Below, one piece after another: positions 56,913 through 64,000 of a stretch of 64,000 nt of DNA. How positions within the stretch are numbered: the first letter of the stretch is position 1; each line of letters starts with the position of its first letter. Made by a program: the position numbers and the translations under genes. The stretch comes from Nostocoides sp. Soil756 (GTDB lineage Bacteria; Actinomycetota; Actinomycetes; Actinomycetales; Dermatophilaceae), in assembly GCF_001428065.1 (NCBI RefSeq), contig NZ_LMSE01000004.1, forward strand, positions 588,142 to 652,141, read 5' to 3'. The notes under the pieces were generated by a model that had not been told where the DNA came from, searched no databases, and saw only the letters and a list, made by a program, of their open reading frames with translations.

Positions 56913-56913
56913 G

Positions 56914-57216
56914 GTGGCCGGCTCGATCGGGGTGGCGCCGAGTGCGAACCTCAACCCCGAGCGCGCCCATCCCTCGCTCTTCGAGCCGGTGCACGGCTCG
57001 GCGCCGGACATCGCCGGGCAGGGCGTCGCCAACCCGGTCGGGCAGATCTGGACCGGGGCGATGATGCTGGAGCACCTGGGCTTCGGCGCCGCGGCCGCGG
57101 CCCTCCAGGAGGCCTTCGAGGCCGTCACCGCCGACGGGGTGCGGACCCGCGACCTCGGCGGCACGGCGTCCACCGAGGAGGTCGGGGCGGCCGTGGTCGC
57201 CCGGCTGGAACGGTAG
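56914..57216 (+). pseudogene. 3' fragment of an isocitrate/isopropylmalate/tartrate dehydrogenase family gene
   Basis: About 100 C-terminal residues: [58 protein letters not shown] and the end [20 protein letters not shown]. The GSAPDIAG motif with [11 protein letters not shown] matches tartrate/3-isopropylmalate dehydrogenase-like enzymes (TtuC/LeuB group). The N-terminal two thirds with the catalytic Arg/Lys/Tyr are absent. It is directed outward to palindrome B copy 3, which starts 16 bases after its stop. Confidence 0.85.
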
Positions 57217-57231
57217 GCCCGCCGCAGAGCC

Positions 57232-57287
57232 CCGCGAACGTGTGTGAAGAACATCGGCATCCCGACGTTCTTCACACACGTTCGCGG
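57232..57287. repeat. Dispersed palindrome family B, copy 3
   Basis: Arms of 26 bases at 57232-57257 and 57262-57287 pair at 25 of 26 positions around a 4-base loop; the core is again CGAACGTGTGTGAA, followed by GAACATCGG. It marks the right edge of the truncated-gene island, upstream of the cysteine desulfurase. Confidence 0.95.
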
Positions 57288-57314
57288 TGGCGGTCCGGGG
57301 GCGCCCCCGAAACG

Positions 57315-57320
57315 TAGAGT
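57315..57320 (+). promoter_or_regulatory. Probable -10 hexamer of leaderless cysteine desulfurase operon
   Basis: TAGAGT ends 8 bases before GTG 57329, just after palindrome B copy 3. Confidence 0.45.
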
Positions 57321-57328
57321 GAGACCCC

Positions 57329-58513
57329 GTGACCCACTACCTCGACCACGCGGCGACCACGCCGATGCTGCCGGCTGCGGTCGAGGCCTATGTCGCCACC
57401 GCGGGGCGGGTCGGCAACGCCTCGTCGCTGCACACCGCCGGCCGCGCGGCGCGCAAGACCGTCGAGGAGTCCCGCGAGCGCATCGCGGCGGCGCTGGGCT
57501 GCCGGCCCTCCGAGGTCGTGTTCACCTCCGGGGGCACCGAGGCCGACAACCTCGCCGTCAAGGGCACGCTCGAGGCGCGCCGCGACGCCGACCCGGCCCG
57601 CGTCCGCATCCTGGCCAGCGCCATCGAGCACCACGCCGTGCTCGACCCGGTCGACTTCCTCGTCGAGCACCGGGGGGCGTCGGTCTCGTGGCTCCCGCCT
57701 GACCGCTGCGGCCACGTCGACCCCGAGGTGCTGACCGCCGCGCTCGCAGCGCACCCGGGCGAGGCCGCCCTGGTCTCGGTCATGTGGGCCAACAACGAGG
57801 TCGGCACCGTGCAGCCGGTGGTCGAGCTGGCCGCCATCGCGCGCGAGCACGGCGTCCCGTTCCACACCGACGCCGTGCAGGCCGTCGCCCATCTGCCCGT
57901 GCACTTCGAGGCGTCCGGGGCCGACCTGATGTCGGTGTCGGCGCACAAGGTCGGCGGCCCGGTGGGGGTCGGGGCACTGGTGGCGCGTCGCGACGCCCGG
58001 CTGGTGCCGCAGCTGCACGGCGGCGGGCAGGAGCGCCAGGTGCGCAGCGGCACCCTCGACGTCGCCGGCGTCCACGCCTTCGCCGTCGCTCTCGACGAGA
58101 CCGTGGGGATGCGCGACGTCGAGGCCAAGCGCGTGCTGGCGCTGCGCGACCGGCTGCTGGAGGGCGCTGTGGCGCTGGGGCTCGGCATCACCGTGAGCGG
58201 CTGCTGGACCCCCGGCGACGCCACCCGCCGGCTGCCCGCCAACGCCCACCTGCTGGTCCCCGGCTGTGAGGGCGACTCCCTGCTCTACCTGCTGGATGCC
58301 GCGGGCGTCGAGTGCAGCACCGGCTCGGCGTGCCAGGCCGGGGTGCCGCAGCCCAGCCACGTGCTGCTCGCCATGGGCCACACTGAGGCCGAGGCCCGCG
58401 GGGCGCTGCGGCTCTCGCTGGGCCACACCTCCACCGACGCCGACGTCGACGCCGCCTTGGCCGCGCTGCCCGGTGTCGTCGAGCGTGCCCGGAGGGCCGG
58501 GGGGAGCAGCTGA
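57329..58513 (+). CDS. Cysteine desulfurase (IscS/NifS family)
   Basis: A 394-residue PLP enzyme that takes sulfur from cysteine as a persulfide. Motifs: [51 protein letters not shown] lysine K207 in [16 protein letters not shown] and reactive C335 in [18 protein letters not shown]. It starts at GTG 57329. MnmA follows with a one-base overlap, so this desulfurase most probably feeds the tRNA thiolation reaction, as in other actinobacteria where the pair is conserved; iron-sulfur cluster assembly is an additional possibility. Confidence 0.92.
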   Translation: MTHYLDHAATTPMLPAAVEAYVATAGRVGNASSLHTAGRAARKTVEESRERIAAALGCRPSEVVFTSGGTEADNLAVKGTLEARRDADPARVRILASAIEHHAVLDPVDFLVEHRGASVSWLPPDRCGHVDPEVLTAALAAHPGEAALVSVMWANNEVGTVQPVVELAAIAREHGVPFHTDAVQAVAHLPVHFEASGADLMSVSAHKVGGPVGVGALVARRDARLVPQLHGGGQERQVRSGTLDVAGVHAFAVALDETVGMRDVEAKRVLALRDRLLEGAVALGLGITVSGCWTPGDATRRLPANAHLLVPGCEGDSLLYLLDAAGVECSTGSACQAGVPQPSHVLLAMGHTEAEARGALRLSLGHTSTDADVDAALAALPGVVERARRAGGSS

Positions 58514-59595
58514 TGCGCGTCGTCGCCGCCATGTCCGGCGGGGTCGACTCGGCCGTGGCCGCCGCGCGGATGCTCGACGCGGGGCACGAGGTCGTAGGGG
58601 TGCACCTCGCGCTGTCGCGGTCGGCGGCCACGCTGCGCGAGTCGGCGCGGGGCTGCTGCACCCTCGAGGACGCCGGTGACGCGCGGCGGGTGGCCGACCG
58701 GCTCGGCATCCCGTTCTACGTCTGGGACCTCGCGGCGCGCTTCGAGCGCGACGTGGTGGAGGACTTCGTGGCCGAGTACGCGGCTGGACGCACGCCCAAC
58801 CCGTGCCTGCGCTGCAACGAGAAGATCAAGTTCGCCGGGCTGCTCGACAAGGCGGTGGCCCTGGGCTTCGACGCGGTGGCCACCGGGCACTACGCCCAGG
58901 TCGTCGACGGGCCCGGTGGTCGCGAGCTGCACCGGGCCGTCGACCACGCCAAGGACCAGAGCTACGTCCTGGGGGTGCTCGACGCCGACCAGCTGGCCCG
59001 CTCGTTCTTCCCGCTGGGCGACACGACCAAGGACCGCATCCGCGAGGAGGCGGCCGCCCGCGGCTTCGCGGTGGCGCGCAAGCCCGACAGCCACGACATC
59101 TGCTTCATCCCCGACGGCGACACCCGCGGCTTCCTGTCCCGGCGGCTGGGGGAGCGCGAGGGTGAGCTGGTCGACGCCGTCTCGGGCGAGGTGGTCGGCA
59201 CCCACGCGGGCAGCCACGGCTTCACCGTCGGGCAGCGGCGCGGGCTGGGCATCGACCGCTCGCGCCTCGACGGCGAGCCACGGTTCGTCGTCGGGGTCGA
59301 CGCACCCCGCAACCGGGTGCTCATCGGCACCGGCGACCTGCTGGGGGTCGACGTCGTCGAGGGCGAGCACCTGCGCTGGTGCGGCCCGGTCCCGGCGGGG
59401 GAGGTGCGGGTCGGCGCCCAGGTGCGCGCCCACGGCGAGGAGCTGCCGGCCACTGCGGTGGTGGGCGACGGCCGCGTCAGCGTGCGGCTCGACACCTGGG
59501 TGCGCGGGGTGGCCCCGGGGCAGTCGGTGGTGCTCTACGACGGCACCCGGGTGGTGGGGTCGGCCACCATCAGCGCCACCAGCCGCGCGGCGTGA
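58513..59595 (+). CDS. mnmA: tRNA-specific 2-thiouridylase MnmA
   Basis: Makes 2-thiouridine at position 34 of tRNA-Lys, -Glu and -Gln. 360 residues: PP-loop [19 protein letters not shown], the first catalytic Cys C98 in [12 protein letters not shown] and the second C197 in [30 protein letters not shown] and the C-terminal beta-barrel region. The ATG (58513) overlaps the desulfurase stop by one base (TGATG), and its stop overlaps the start of the DksA-like gene, so the three are translationally coupled. Confidence 0.95.
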   Translation: MRVVAAMSGGVDSAVAAARMLDAGHEVVGVHLALSRSAATLRESARGCCTLEDAGDARRVADRLGIPFYVWDLAARFERDVVEDFVAEYAAGRTPNPCLRCNEKIKFAGLLDKAVALGFDAVATGHYAQVVDGPGGRELHRAVDHAKDQSYVLGVLDADQLARSFFPLGDTTKDRIREEAAARGFAVARKPDSHDICFIPDGDTRGFLSRRLGEREGELVDAVSGEVVGTHAGSHGFTVGQRRGLGIDRSRLDGEPRFVVGVDAPRNRVLIGTGDLLGVDVVEGEHLRWCGPVPAGEVRVGAQVRAHGEELPATAVVGDGRVSVRLDTWVRGVAPGQSVVLYDGTRVVGSATISATSRAA

Positions 59596-59969
59596 CCGGG
59601 GGGAGCGACCCCGAGCGCGAGGGGCACGGCTTCGCGGCGGAGGCGGCCGCTCTCGTCGAACGGCTACGCGCCGACCTGCGCGAGCGGCTGGCCGGGATGG
59701 ACCGCGACATGGAGCGGATGATGGCGGCCTCGCTCGACTCCAACGCTGACGACGAGCACGACCCCGAAGGGCAGACCATCGCCTACGAGCGGGCCCAGCT
59801 GGCCTCGCTCACGGCCGGGCTGCGCGAGCACCTGGCCGAGCTCGACGACGCCGCCGCGCGGATCGCCGAGGGCACCTACGGACGCTGCGCGGTGTGCGGC
59901 GAGCCGATCGCGGCCGGCCGGCTCGAGGCCCGCCCGGCGGCCCGGACCTGCGTGGTGCACGCGCGCTGA
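59592..59969 (+). CDS. TraR/DksA-type zinc finger protein
   Basis: A 125-residue protein: an N-terminal helical coiled-coil-like stretch ([38 protein letters not shown]) and a C-terminal zinc finger [20 protein letters not shown] followed by TCVVH. The finger thus has three Cys and a His in place of the usual last Cys. Relatives bind RNA polymerase or act in stringent response, but the actinobacterial ones are poorly known. Start is GTG 59592, overlapping the mnmA stop. Confidence 0.8.
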   Translation: MTGGSDPEREGHGFAAEAAALVERLRADLRERLAGMDRDMERMMAASLDSNADDEHDPEGQTIAYERAQLASLTAGLREHLAELDDAAARIAEGTYGRCAVCGEPIAAGRLEARPAARTCVVHAR

Positions 59970-60000
59970 GCGACGCCCCGCCCCGCAGGTCGGCCCCGGT

Positions 60001-60091
60001 GAACTTTTTCGCCCCATGCCAGAACCTTCACCTCGGCACCGGAACGGTTGTCCGCCGATGGTGAAGGTTCCCGCACCGGGCGAAAAAGTTC
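60001..60091. repeat. Large two-part hairpin (family C), upstream of the pirin gene
   Basis: Perfect 14-base arms GAACTTTTTCGCCC at 60001-60014 and its complement at 60078-60091 enclose, across symmetric 7-base internal loops, perfect 11-base arms GAACCTTCACC at 60022-60032 and 60060-60070, with 5 more possible pairs near the apex. It occupies half of the 210-base gap between the DksA-like and pirin genes. AT-rich arms are unusual here. It is the only copy seen in the window. Confidence 0.9.
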
Positions 60092-60106
60092 AGCGGGGGT
60101 GGGGGA

Positions 60107-60124
60107 ATGTTGAAAGATCAACTA
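60107..60124. promoter_or_regulatory. MarR-type operator upstream of pirin gene
   Basis: ATGTTGAAAGATCAACTA has the palindrome GTTGA-N4-TCAAC, close to the site I recall for redox-sensing MarR-type regulators of actinobacteria (RosR/CosR-like, TGTTGA-N4-TCAACA pattern). It precedes the pirin start by about 55 bases. Confidence 0.55.
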
Positions 60125-60179
60125 CTGTTGGACGAGGCAGCCTCCGCCCCGGAGGATGACCACGAGGAGCGTGAGTGAC

Positions 60180-61154
60180 ATGCCGGCCGTGACCGTCGAG
60201 AACATCCTGACCCTGCCGCGGGTCTCCGAGCCCGTCGCGACGGCGGTCTCCCGCCCCGTGCGCTCGGTGACGACGGCGCCCCAGGGCTACGAGGGGGAGG
60301 GGTTCCCGGTGCGCCGCGCGTTCGCCGGGGTCGACCTCGCCGCCCTCGACCCGTTCATCCACATGGACCAGATGGGCGAGGTCGAGTACGCCCCCGGTGA
60401 GCCCAAGGGCACCGCCTGGCACCCGCACCGCGGCTTCGAGACCGTCACCTACATCATCGACGGCGCCTTCGTGCACCAGGACAGCCACGGTGGCGGCGGC
60501 GTCATCACCGACGGCGACACCCAGTGGATGACGGCCGGCTCGGGGCTGCTGCACATCGAGGTCCCGCCGGAGTCGCTGGTGCAGTCGGGCGGTCTCTTCC
60601 ACGGGCTGCAGCTGTGGGTCAACCTGCCGCGCGCCCAGAAGATGGCCGACCCGCGCTACCAGGACATCCGCGGCGGCGACGTCGCGCTGCTCTCGAGCCC
60701 CGACGGGGGCGCGCTGGTGCGCGTCATCGCCGGTGAGCTCGACGGCCACCAGGGTCCCGGTATCACGCACACCCCCATCACGGTCCTTCACCTGACGGTG
60801 GCTCCCGGGGCGCGCGTGCGCCTGCCCTGGAACCCCGGCTACAACGCCCTCGTGTACGCCCTCAACGGCAACGGCTCGGTCGGCCCCGACCGCCGGCCGC
60901 TCCGGATGGGCCAGCTCGCGGTGCTCGGCGGCGGGGACGTCGTCGAGGTCGGTGCCGACGAGAGCCAGGAGTCGCGCAGCCCGAGCCTCGACCTCTACAT
61001 CCTCGGCGGCCGCCCGATCCGCGAGCCCGTCGCGGCCTACGGCCCGTTCGTCATGAACACCCGCGCCGAGCTGGTGCAGGCGTTCGAGGACTTCCAGGCC
61101 GGCCGGCTCGGCACCATCCCGACCGAGCCGCACCCGGGCCACGACGTGCTCTGA
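60180..61154 (+). CDS. Pirin family protein
   Basis: A 324-residue bicupin of the pirin family, whose bacterial members have quercetinase or regulatory roles, with one metal in the N-terminal cupin. Seen are LDPFIHMDQMGEVEYAPG, the metal site HPHRGFETVTYIIDGAFVHQ (two His), VQSGGLFHGLQLWVNLPRAQ and the C-terminal LGGRPIREPVAAYGPFVMNT. I chose ATG 60180 (GAGGAG ten bases before); GTG 60171 and ATG 60156 are in frame too. Upstream a MarR-like operator suggests induction by quinones or oxidants. It ends at a perfect 36-base palindrome. Confidence 0.9.
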   Translation: MPAVTVENILTLPRVSEPVATAVSRPVRSVTTAPQGYEGEGFPVRRAFAGVDLAALDPFIHMDQMGEVEYAPGEPKGTAWHPHRGFETVTYIIDGAFVHQDSHGGGGVITDGDTQWMTAGSGLLHIEVPPESLVQSGGLFHGLQLWVNLPRAQKMADPRYQDIRGGDVALLSSPDGGALVRVIAGELDGHQGPGITHTPITVLHLTVAPGARVRLPWNPGYNALVYALNGNGSVGPDRRPLRMGQLAVLGGGDVVEVGADESQESRSPSLDLYILGGRPIREPVAAYGPFVMNTRAELVQAFEDFQAGRLGTIPTEPHPGHDVL

Positions 61155-61166
61155 CCCCGGGACGGC

Positions 61167-61202
61167 ACGACGCCCCGCCACCTCGAGGTGGCGGGGCGTC
61201 GT
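61167..61202. terminator. Perfect 36-base palindrome, bidirectional terminator
   Basis: Two 18-base arms, ACGACGCCCCGCCACCTC and its exact complement, abut without loop at 61184/61185. It is located 13 bases after the pirin stop and 10 before the convergent excalibur gene end, an arrangement fitting a shared terminator. Confidence 0.75.
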
Positions 61203-61211
61203 CGTCGCGGG

Positions 61212-61490
61212 TCACCGCTTCTCGCAGGCGATCCCGTCCTTGTCGCGGTCGAGCCCCTTGTTGGCACGCATCGCCTGGGCGTAGAGGGAGTCGCTCCTGC
61301 GGAAGGTCGTCACCGGCCTCCCGGAGGTCCGGTCCTTCGCCTTCGCCTTCCCCACGCCGTGGGGGTACTTCTTCTGGACGCTGGTGCAGTTCTTCCAGAC
61401 GCCGGTCGCCGCCTGTGCCGGACCGGCCGGCACCGCGACGACAGCCATGGCGGCCGTGGCGAGGACGGCGGTGGCCGTGCGCATGCTCAT
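61212..61490 (-). CDS. Secreted excalibur calcium-binding domain protein
   Basis: A 92-residue exported protein. The signal peptide AVLATAAMAVVAVPAGPAQA ends near residue 28. The mature part has one excalibur domain: NCTSVQKKYPHGVGK at the front and the EF-hand-like loop GLDRDKDGIACEKR at the C-terminus, with two cysteines that would form a disulphide. ATG 61490 follows GGGAG. Function unknown; such domains are common on actinobacterial surface proteins and nucleases. Confidence 0.85.
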   Translation of the reverse strand: MSMRTATAVLATAAMAVVAVPAGPAQAATGVWKNCTSVQKKYPHGVGKAKAKDRTSGRPVTTFRRSDSLYAQAMRANKGLDRDKDGIACEKR

Positions 61491-61590
61491 GCGTGCTCCC
61501 TCCCTGTGGTTCGCGGCGACCCTACGGGCCGGGCTCCCCGCAGGTGCCGGCATCGGCCCGCGGAGGGGCCGAACGGAGGAGGGGCGGGCG

Positions 61591-61812
61591 TCAGCGACCG
61601 CGGTTGCGGGGGTGCCTGCGGGCCTGCCGCTCGTTCCCTCGGCGGTAGTTGCCGGTGAGCCGCGCCATGAGCTCCTGGGGGTCGGCGCGCTCGACGTCGT
61701 CGAGGAAGTCGCGGGCGCGCACGCCCCGGAGCACGGTGGCCACCCGCCCGCCGTGGGTGATGACGACGTCGTCGCCGCGGCGGCGGTACGCGAAGCCCTC
61801 GGGTGCCGGCAC
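61591..61812 (-). CDS. Small conserved hypothetical protein
   Basis: A 73-residue protein from GTG 61812: VPAPEGFAYRRRGDDVVITH, GGRVATVLRGVRARDFLDDV and a basic tail RRGNERQARRHPRNRGR. The arrangement (a short beta pair, one helix, basic end) recurs in actinobacterial small proteins and would suit nucleic-acid binding, but I know no function. It lies 10 bases after the MocR regulator stop on the same strand and may be co-transcribed. A start at 61848 inside the regulator gene is an alternative. Confidence 0.55.
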   Translation of the reverse strand: MPAPEGFAYRRRGDDVVITHGGRVATVLRGVRARDFLDDVERADPQELMARLTGNYRRGNERQARRHPRNRGR

Positions 61813-61822
61813 GCCGGCCAGC

Positions 61823-63253
61823 CTAGGACGTGGGACGCGCCACCGCACCGGCGATGAGGCGCACCGCCGTCGCCGCCGCCGACTCGGGCAGCCCGGCGTA
61901 GCAGAGGACGAGCCCCCGGGCCGGCGCCTGCACCGCGTACGCCGACAACGGGCTCAGGGCGACCCCGGCCGCGCGGCAGCGGTCGGCGACCTCGTGGTCG
62001 TCCACGTCGTCCGGCAACCGGAGCACGACGTGCAGCCCGGCGTCGACACCCTCGAGCCGATGTCCCGGCAGGTGCCGGGCGACCGCCTCGACGAGGGCCG
62101 CCCGGCGAGCGCCGTAGGTCCGGTTGACCCGGGCGTGGTGCGTTGCGAGGGAACCGGACTCGATGAACGAGGCCAGCGCCAGGCCGGTCTGCTCGTTGAC
62201 CGCGAGGCTGCGTGACTCGAGCGCGACCCGCAGCGGGTCACGCAGCCGGGGCGGCACGGCCAGCCAGGCCACCCGGAGCGAGGGTGCGAGCAGCTTCGAG
62301 GCGGTACCGACGTAGACGACGTGCTCGGCGGCGCCCGGGAGCGACCGGAGCGCCGGCAGCGGCGAGACGTCGTAGCGGAACTCGCCGTCGTAGTCGTCCT
62401 CGACGACGAGCCCGCCGCCCGCGCGGGCCCAGTCGAGCAGCCGGGCCCGCCGGGTGACCGGCATCCGCGCGCCGAGCGGGTACTGGTGGGACGGCGTGAC
62501 GTAGACCGCCTCGACACCGGCCGGGATGTCCTCGGGGTCGAGGCCGTCGGCGTCGACCGGGACCGGCACGGCGTGGCAGCCCTCCGCGGCGAAGGCGGTC
62601 CACGCCTCGACGTAGCCCGGGTCCTCGAGGGCGACCCGCTTCCCCCGCAAACCGAACGCCTCGGGCAGCGCACGGAGGCACCCGCCGACCCCCGGCACGA
62701 CGAACAGGTCCTCGGGGTCCACCGTCACGCCCCGGCTCCGGCGCAGGTGCTCGGCGAGCGCCGGTCGCAGCCGGGTGTGCCGGGGGAGCTCGCCGGCGTC
62801 GTTGCCGGGGAGGGAGCGCCCGACGTCGCGCCACGCCCGTCGCCAGGCCCCGGGGTCGACGAGCGAGGTGTCCGGACGCCCCGGTCGCAGGTCGAAGCGG
62901 ACGCGCGGCGGGGTGGTGGGCCGGGGCTGCCGGCGCCGGGGGGCCGGGTCCGGGACGTGGGTCGCGGCGCCCGCCCGCGCGGCGGCGTCGGCACCGGCGG
63001 CCACGGTGGCGCCCGACCCCGCCCGGCTGACGACGAAGCCCGCCGCGACGAGCTCGTCGTAGGCGGCGACGACCGGACCGCGCGAGACGCCGAGGGCGTC
63101 GGCCAGGGCGCGGGTCGAGGGCAGCGCGTCGCCCGGGCGCAGCCGGCCGGTGCGCAGGGCCTCGACGACGGCGTCGGCCAGCCGGTGGCGCAGCGGTGCC
63201 GGGCCCTCGGCGACGTCGAGGTGCAGCTCGACCGGAGGAGTGCTGCGCGGCAT
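61823..63253 (-). CDS. MocR/PdxR-type GntR regulator with aminotransferase domain
   Basis: A 476-residue protein of the MocR subfamily. Residues 1-85 are the GntR winged helix (LADAVVEALRTGRLRPGDAL, STRALADALGVSRGPVVAAY). A Pro/Arg-rich linker leads to a type-I PLP aminotransferase-like domain with GELPRHTRLRPALAEHLRRS, VTPSHQYPLGARMPVTRRAR, VVEDDYDGEFRYD and the PLP lysine in GTASKLLAPSLRVAW. Such regulators sense PLP or an amino acid and often activate pdxST or gabT-like genes. No such target is adjacent; the divergent DUF1272-flavoprotein gene, possibly a pyridoxamine phosphate oxidase relative, is a candidate target. Confidence 0.87.
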   Translation of the reverse strand: MPRSTPPVELHLDVAEGPAPLRHRLADAVVEALRTGRLRPGDALPSTRALADALGVSRGPVVAAYDELVAAGFVVSRAGSGATVAAGADAAARAGAATHVPDPAPRRRQPRPTTPPRVRFDLRPGRPDTSLVDPGAWRRAWRDVGRSLPGNDAGELPRHTRLRPALAEHLRRSRGVTVDPEDLFVVPGVGGCLRALPEAFGLRGKRVALEDPGYVEAWTAFAAEGCHAVPVPVDADGLDPEDIPAGVEAVYVTPSHQYPLGARMPVTRRARLLDWARAGGGLVVEDDYDGEFRYDVSPLPALRSLPGAAEHVVYVGTASKLLAPSLRVAWLAVPPRLRDPLRVALESRSLAVNEQTGLALASFIESGSLATHHARVNRTYGARRAALVEAVARHLPGHRLEGVDAGLHVVLRLPDDVDDHEVADRCRAAGVALSPLSAYAVQAPARGLVLCYAGLPESAAATAVRLIAGAVARPTS

Positions 63254-63331
63254 CCCGCGACCATACTGGTCCCCGGTTCGCGGAGGTACTGGACCTTCGG
63301 TGGGGTCCACTCGGTGGGGGAGGATGGGGAC

Positions 63332-64000
63332 GTGCCGTTGACGATGCGCCCCAGCTGCGAGTGCTGCGACCTCGACCTGCCCGCCGACGAGGTCGGCGCG
63401 GTCATCTGTTCCTTCGAGTGCACCTACTGCACCGGGTGCGCCGAGCACCTCGGCCGCGAGTGCCCCACCTGTGGAGGCGAGTTCATGCCCCGCCCGACGC
63501 GGGTCGGTGAGGCGCTGCGCCGCACGCCGGCCTCGACCGAGCGGGTCCACGGCACCACGCCCTGCCCGGGGCGCGGCTACACCGGCGGCACCGCTCCGAC
63601 CCAGGGCCTCACCCGCAAGCCCGAGCGGGGGGAAGCCGGGCGGCCCGAGCTCGACGCCCTGCTCGACGAGGTGCTGGTGGGCACCCTGTCGACCGTCGTC
63701 GACGCGCGGCCCTGGGTCGTCCCGATGCTATTCGCCCGCGACGGGGACCGGGTCCTGCTGCACGGCTCCACCGGCGCCGGCGCGTTGCGGCAGGTGGCGG
63801 CGGGGGCGCCGGCCGCCCTCACCGTGGTCTCGCTTGACGGCATCGTGGTGGCCCACACCACCTTCGACTCCTCGGCCAACTACCGCTCGGCCGTCGTCCA
63901 CGGCACGCTCACCCCGCTGGCCCCCGACGAGGCCGCCGCCGCCCTGGACGTCCTGTCGGACCGGCTCATCCCCGGGCGCACCGCCGAGGTCCGCCCCAGC
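63332..64000 (+). CDS. DUF1272 zinc-ribbon fused to FMN-binding (PNPOx-like) domain, 3' end outside window
   Basis: From GTG 63332 the frame is open to the last base, giving 223 residues. Residues 1-60 are DUF1272: RPSCECCDLDLPADEVGAVI, CSFECTYCTGCAEHL, ECPTCGGEF, with nine cysteines. After a 45-residue linker (RRTPASTERVHGTTPCPGRG), residues about 108-200 match the pyridoxamine 5'-phosphate oxidase-like flavin-binding family: ELDALLDEVLVGTLSTVVDA, WVVPMLFARDGDRVLLHGST, DGIVVAHTTFDSSANYRSAV. The two are usually separate genes; I see no stop or frameshift between them. Divergent from the MocR regulator by 78 bases, which may control it. Confidence 0.75.
   Translation, partial: MPLTMRPSCECCDLDLPADEVGAVICSFECTYCTGCAEHLGRECPTCGGEFMPRPTRVGEALRRTPASTERVHGTTPCPGRGYTGGTAPTQGLTRKPERGEAGRPELDALLDEVLVGTLSTVVDARPWVVPMLFARDGDRVLLHGSTGAGALRQVAAGAPAALTVVSLDGIVVAHTTFDSSANYRSAVVHGTLTPLAPDEAAAALDVLSDRLIPGRTAEVRPS

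Overview
The window is from a very GC-rich actinobacterium. High GC, frequent GTG starts, start-stop overlaps (ATGA, GTGA), the actinobacterial mismatch endonuclease NucS and a GlgE/TreS/Mak/GlgB operon all point there. The gene mix fits Micrococcales, perhaps near Intrasporangiaceae, but the genus is inference. I saw no rRNA, tRNA, CRISPR array, phage or intact insertion sequence.

Layout. Bases 1-6.9 kb hold a cobalamin adenosyltransferase (cut by the window edge), a STAS protein, ethylmalonyl-CoA mutase, a DJ-1/PfpI protein, NucS and a tandem-duplicated 3-hydroxyacyl-CoA dehydrogenase. From 7 to 13.6 kb come a DUF559-like nuclease protein between two copies of a dispersed palindrome, a dimethylglycine/sarcosine dehydrogenase-like flavoprotein, an AI-2E family transporter and crotonyl-CoA carboxylase/reductase. 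From 13.7 to 18.8 kb a three-gene, start-stop overlapping envelope locus (GH15-like, phosphatase-like membrane protein, GT-C glycosyltransferase) is followed by methylmalonyl-CoA epimerase, thiolase and the MeaB GTPase (18.7-21.5 kb). From 21.5 to 25.4 kb a GH65 phosphorylase/beta-phosphoglucomutase pair lies divergent to a MarR regulator. From 25.5 to 31.4 kb are membrane protein, lipoprotein, YbbN-like and a locus of two esterases plus an ATP-grasp enzyme. From 31.5 to 51 kb central alpha-glucan metabolism dominates (pgm, glgB, mak, treS, glgE, glgP, glgX), with a sulfide:quinone oxidoreductase-like protein, a lactate 2-monooxygenase-like protein and a PhyH dioxygenase interspersed. From 51 to 64 kb are YbjN/enoyl-CoA hydratase, DUF2254, electron transfer flavoprotein, a small island of truncated genes, cysteine desulfurase/mnmA/DksA-like, pirin, an excalibur protein, a MocR regulator and a DUF1272-flavoprotein fusion running off the end.

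How it fits together. Thiolase, 3-hydroxybutyryl-CoA dehydrogenase, crotonase, Ccr, epimerase, Ecm, MeaB and the adenosyltransferase make up much of the ethylmalonyl-CoA pathway and its B12 support, spread over several transcripts. TreS makes maltose from trehalose, Mak phosphorylates it, GlgE polymerises maltose 1-phosphate and GlgB branches the chain; GlgP and GlgX degrade it and Pgm links glucose 1-phosphate to glycolysis. GH65 plus beta-phosphoglucomutase would recover disaccharides through beta-glucose 1-phosphate.

The least explained features are two families of dispersed perfect or near-perfect palindromes (three copies each in 64 kb), a third large hairpin, the truncated-gene island lying exactly between two palindrome copies, and two unexplained multigene loci (13.7-18.8 kb and 28.3-31.4 kb). 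At least eleven genes carry a TANNNT hexamer 6-8 bases before the start codon, which suggests leaderless transcription.
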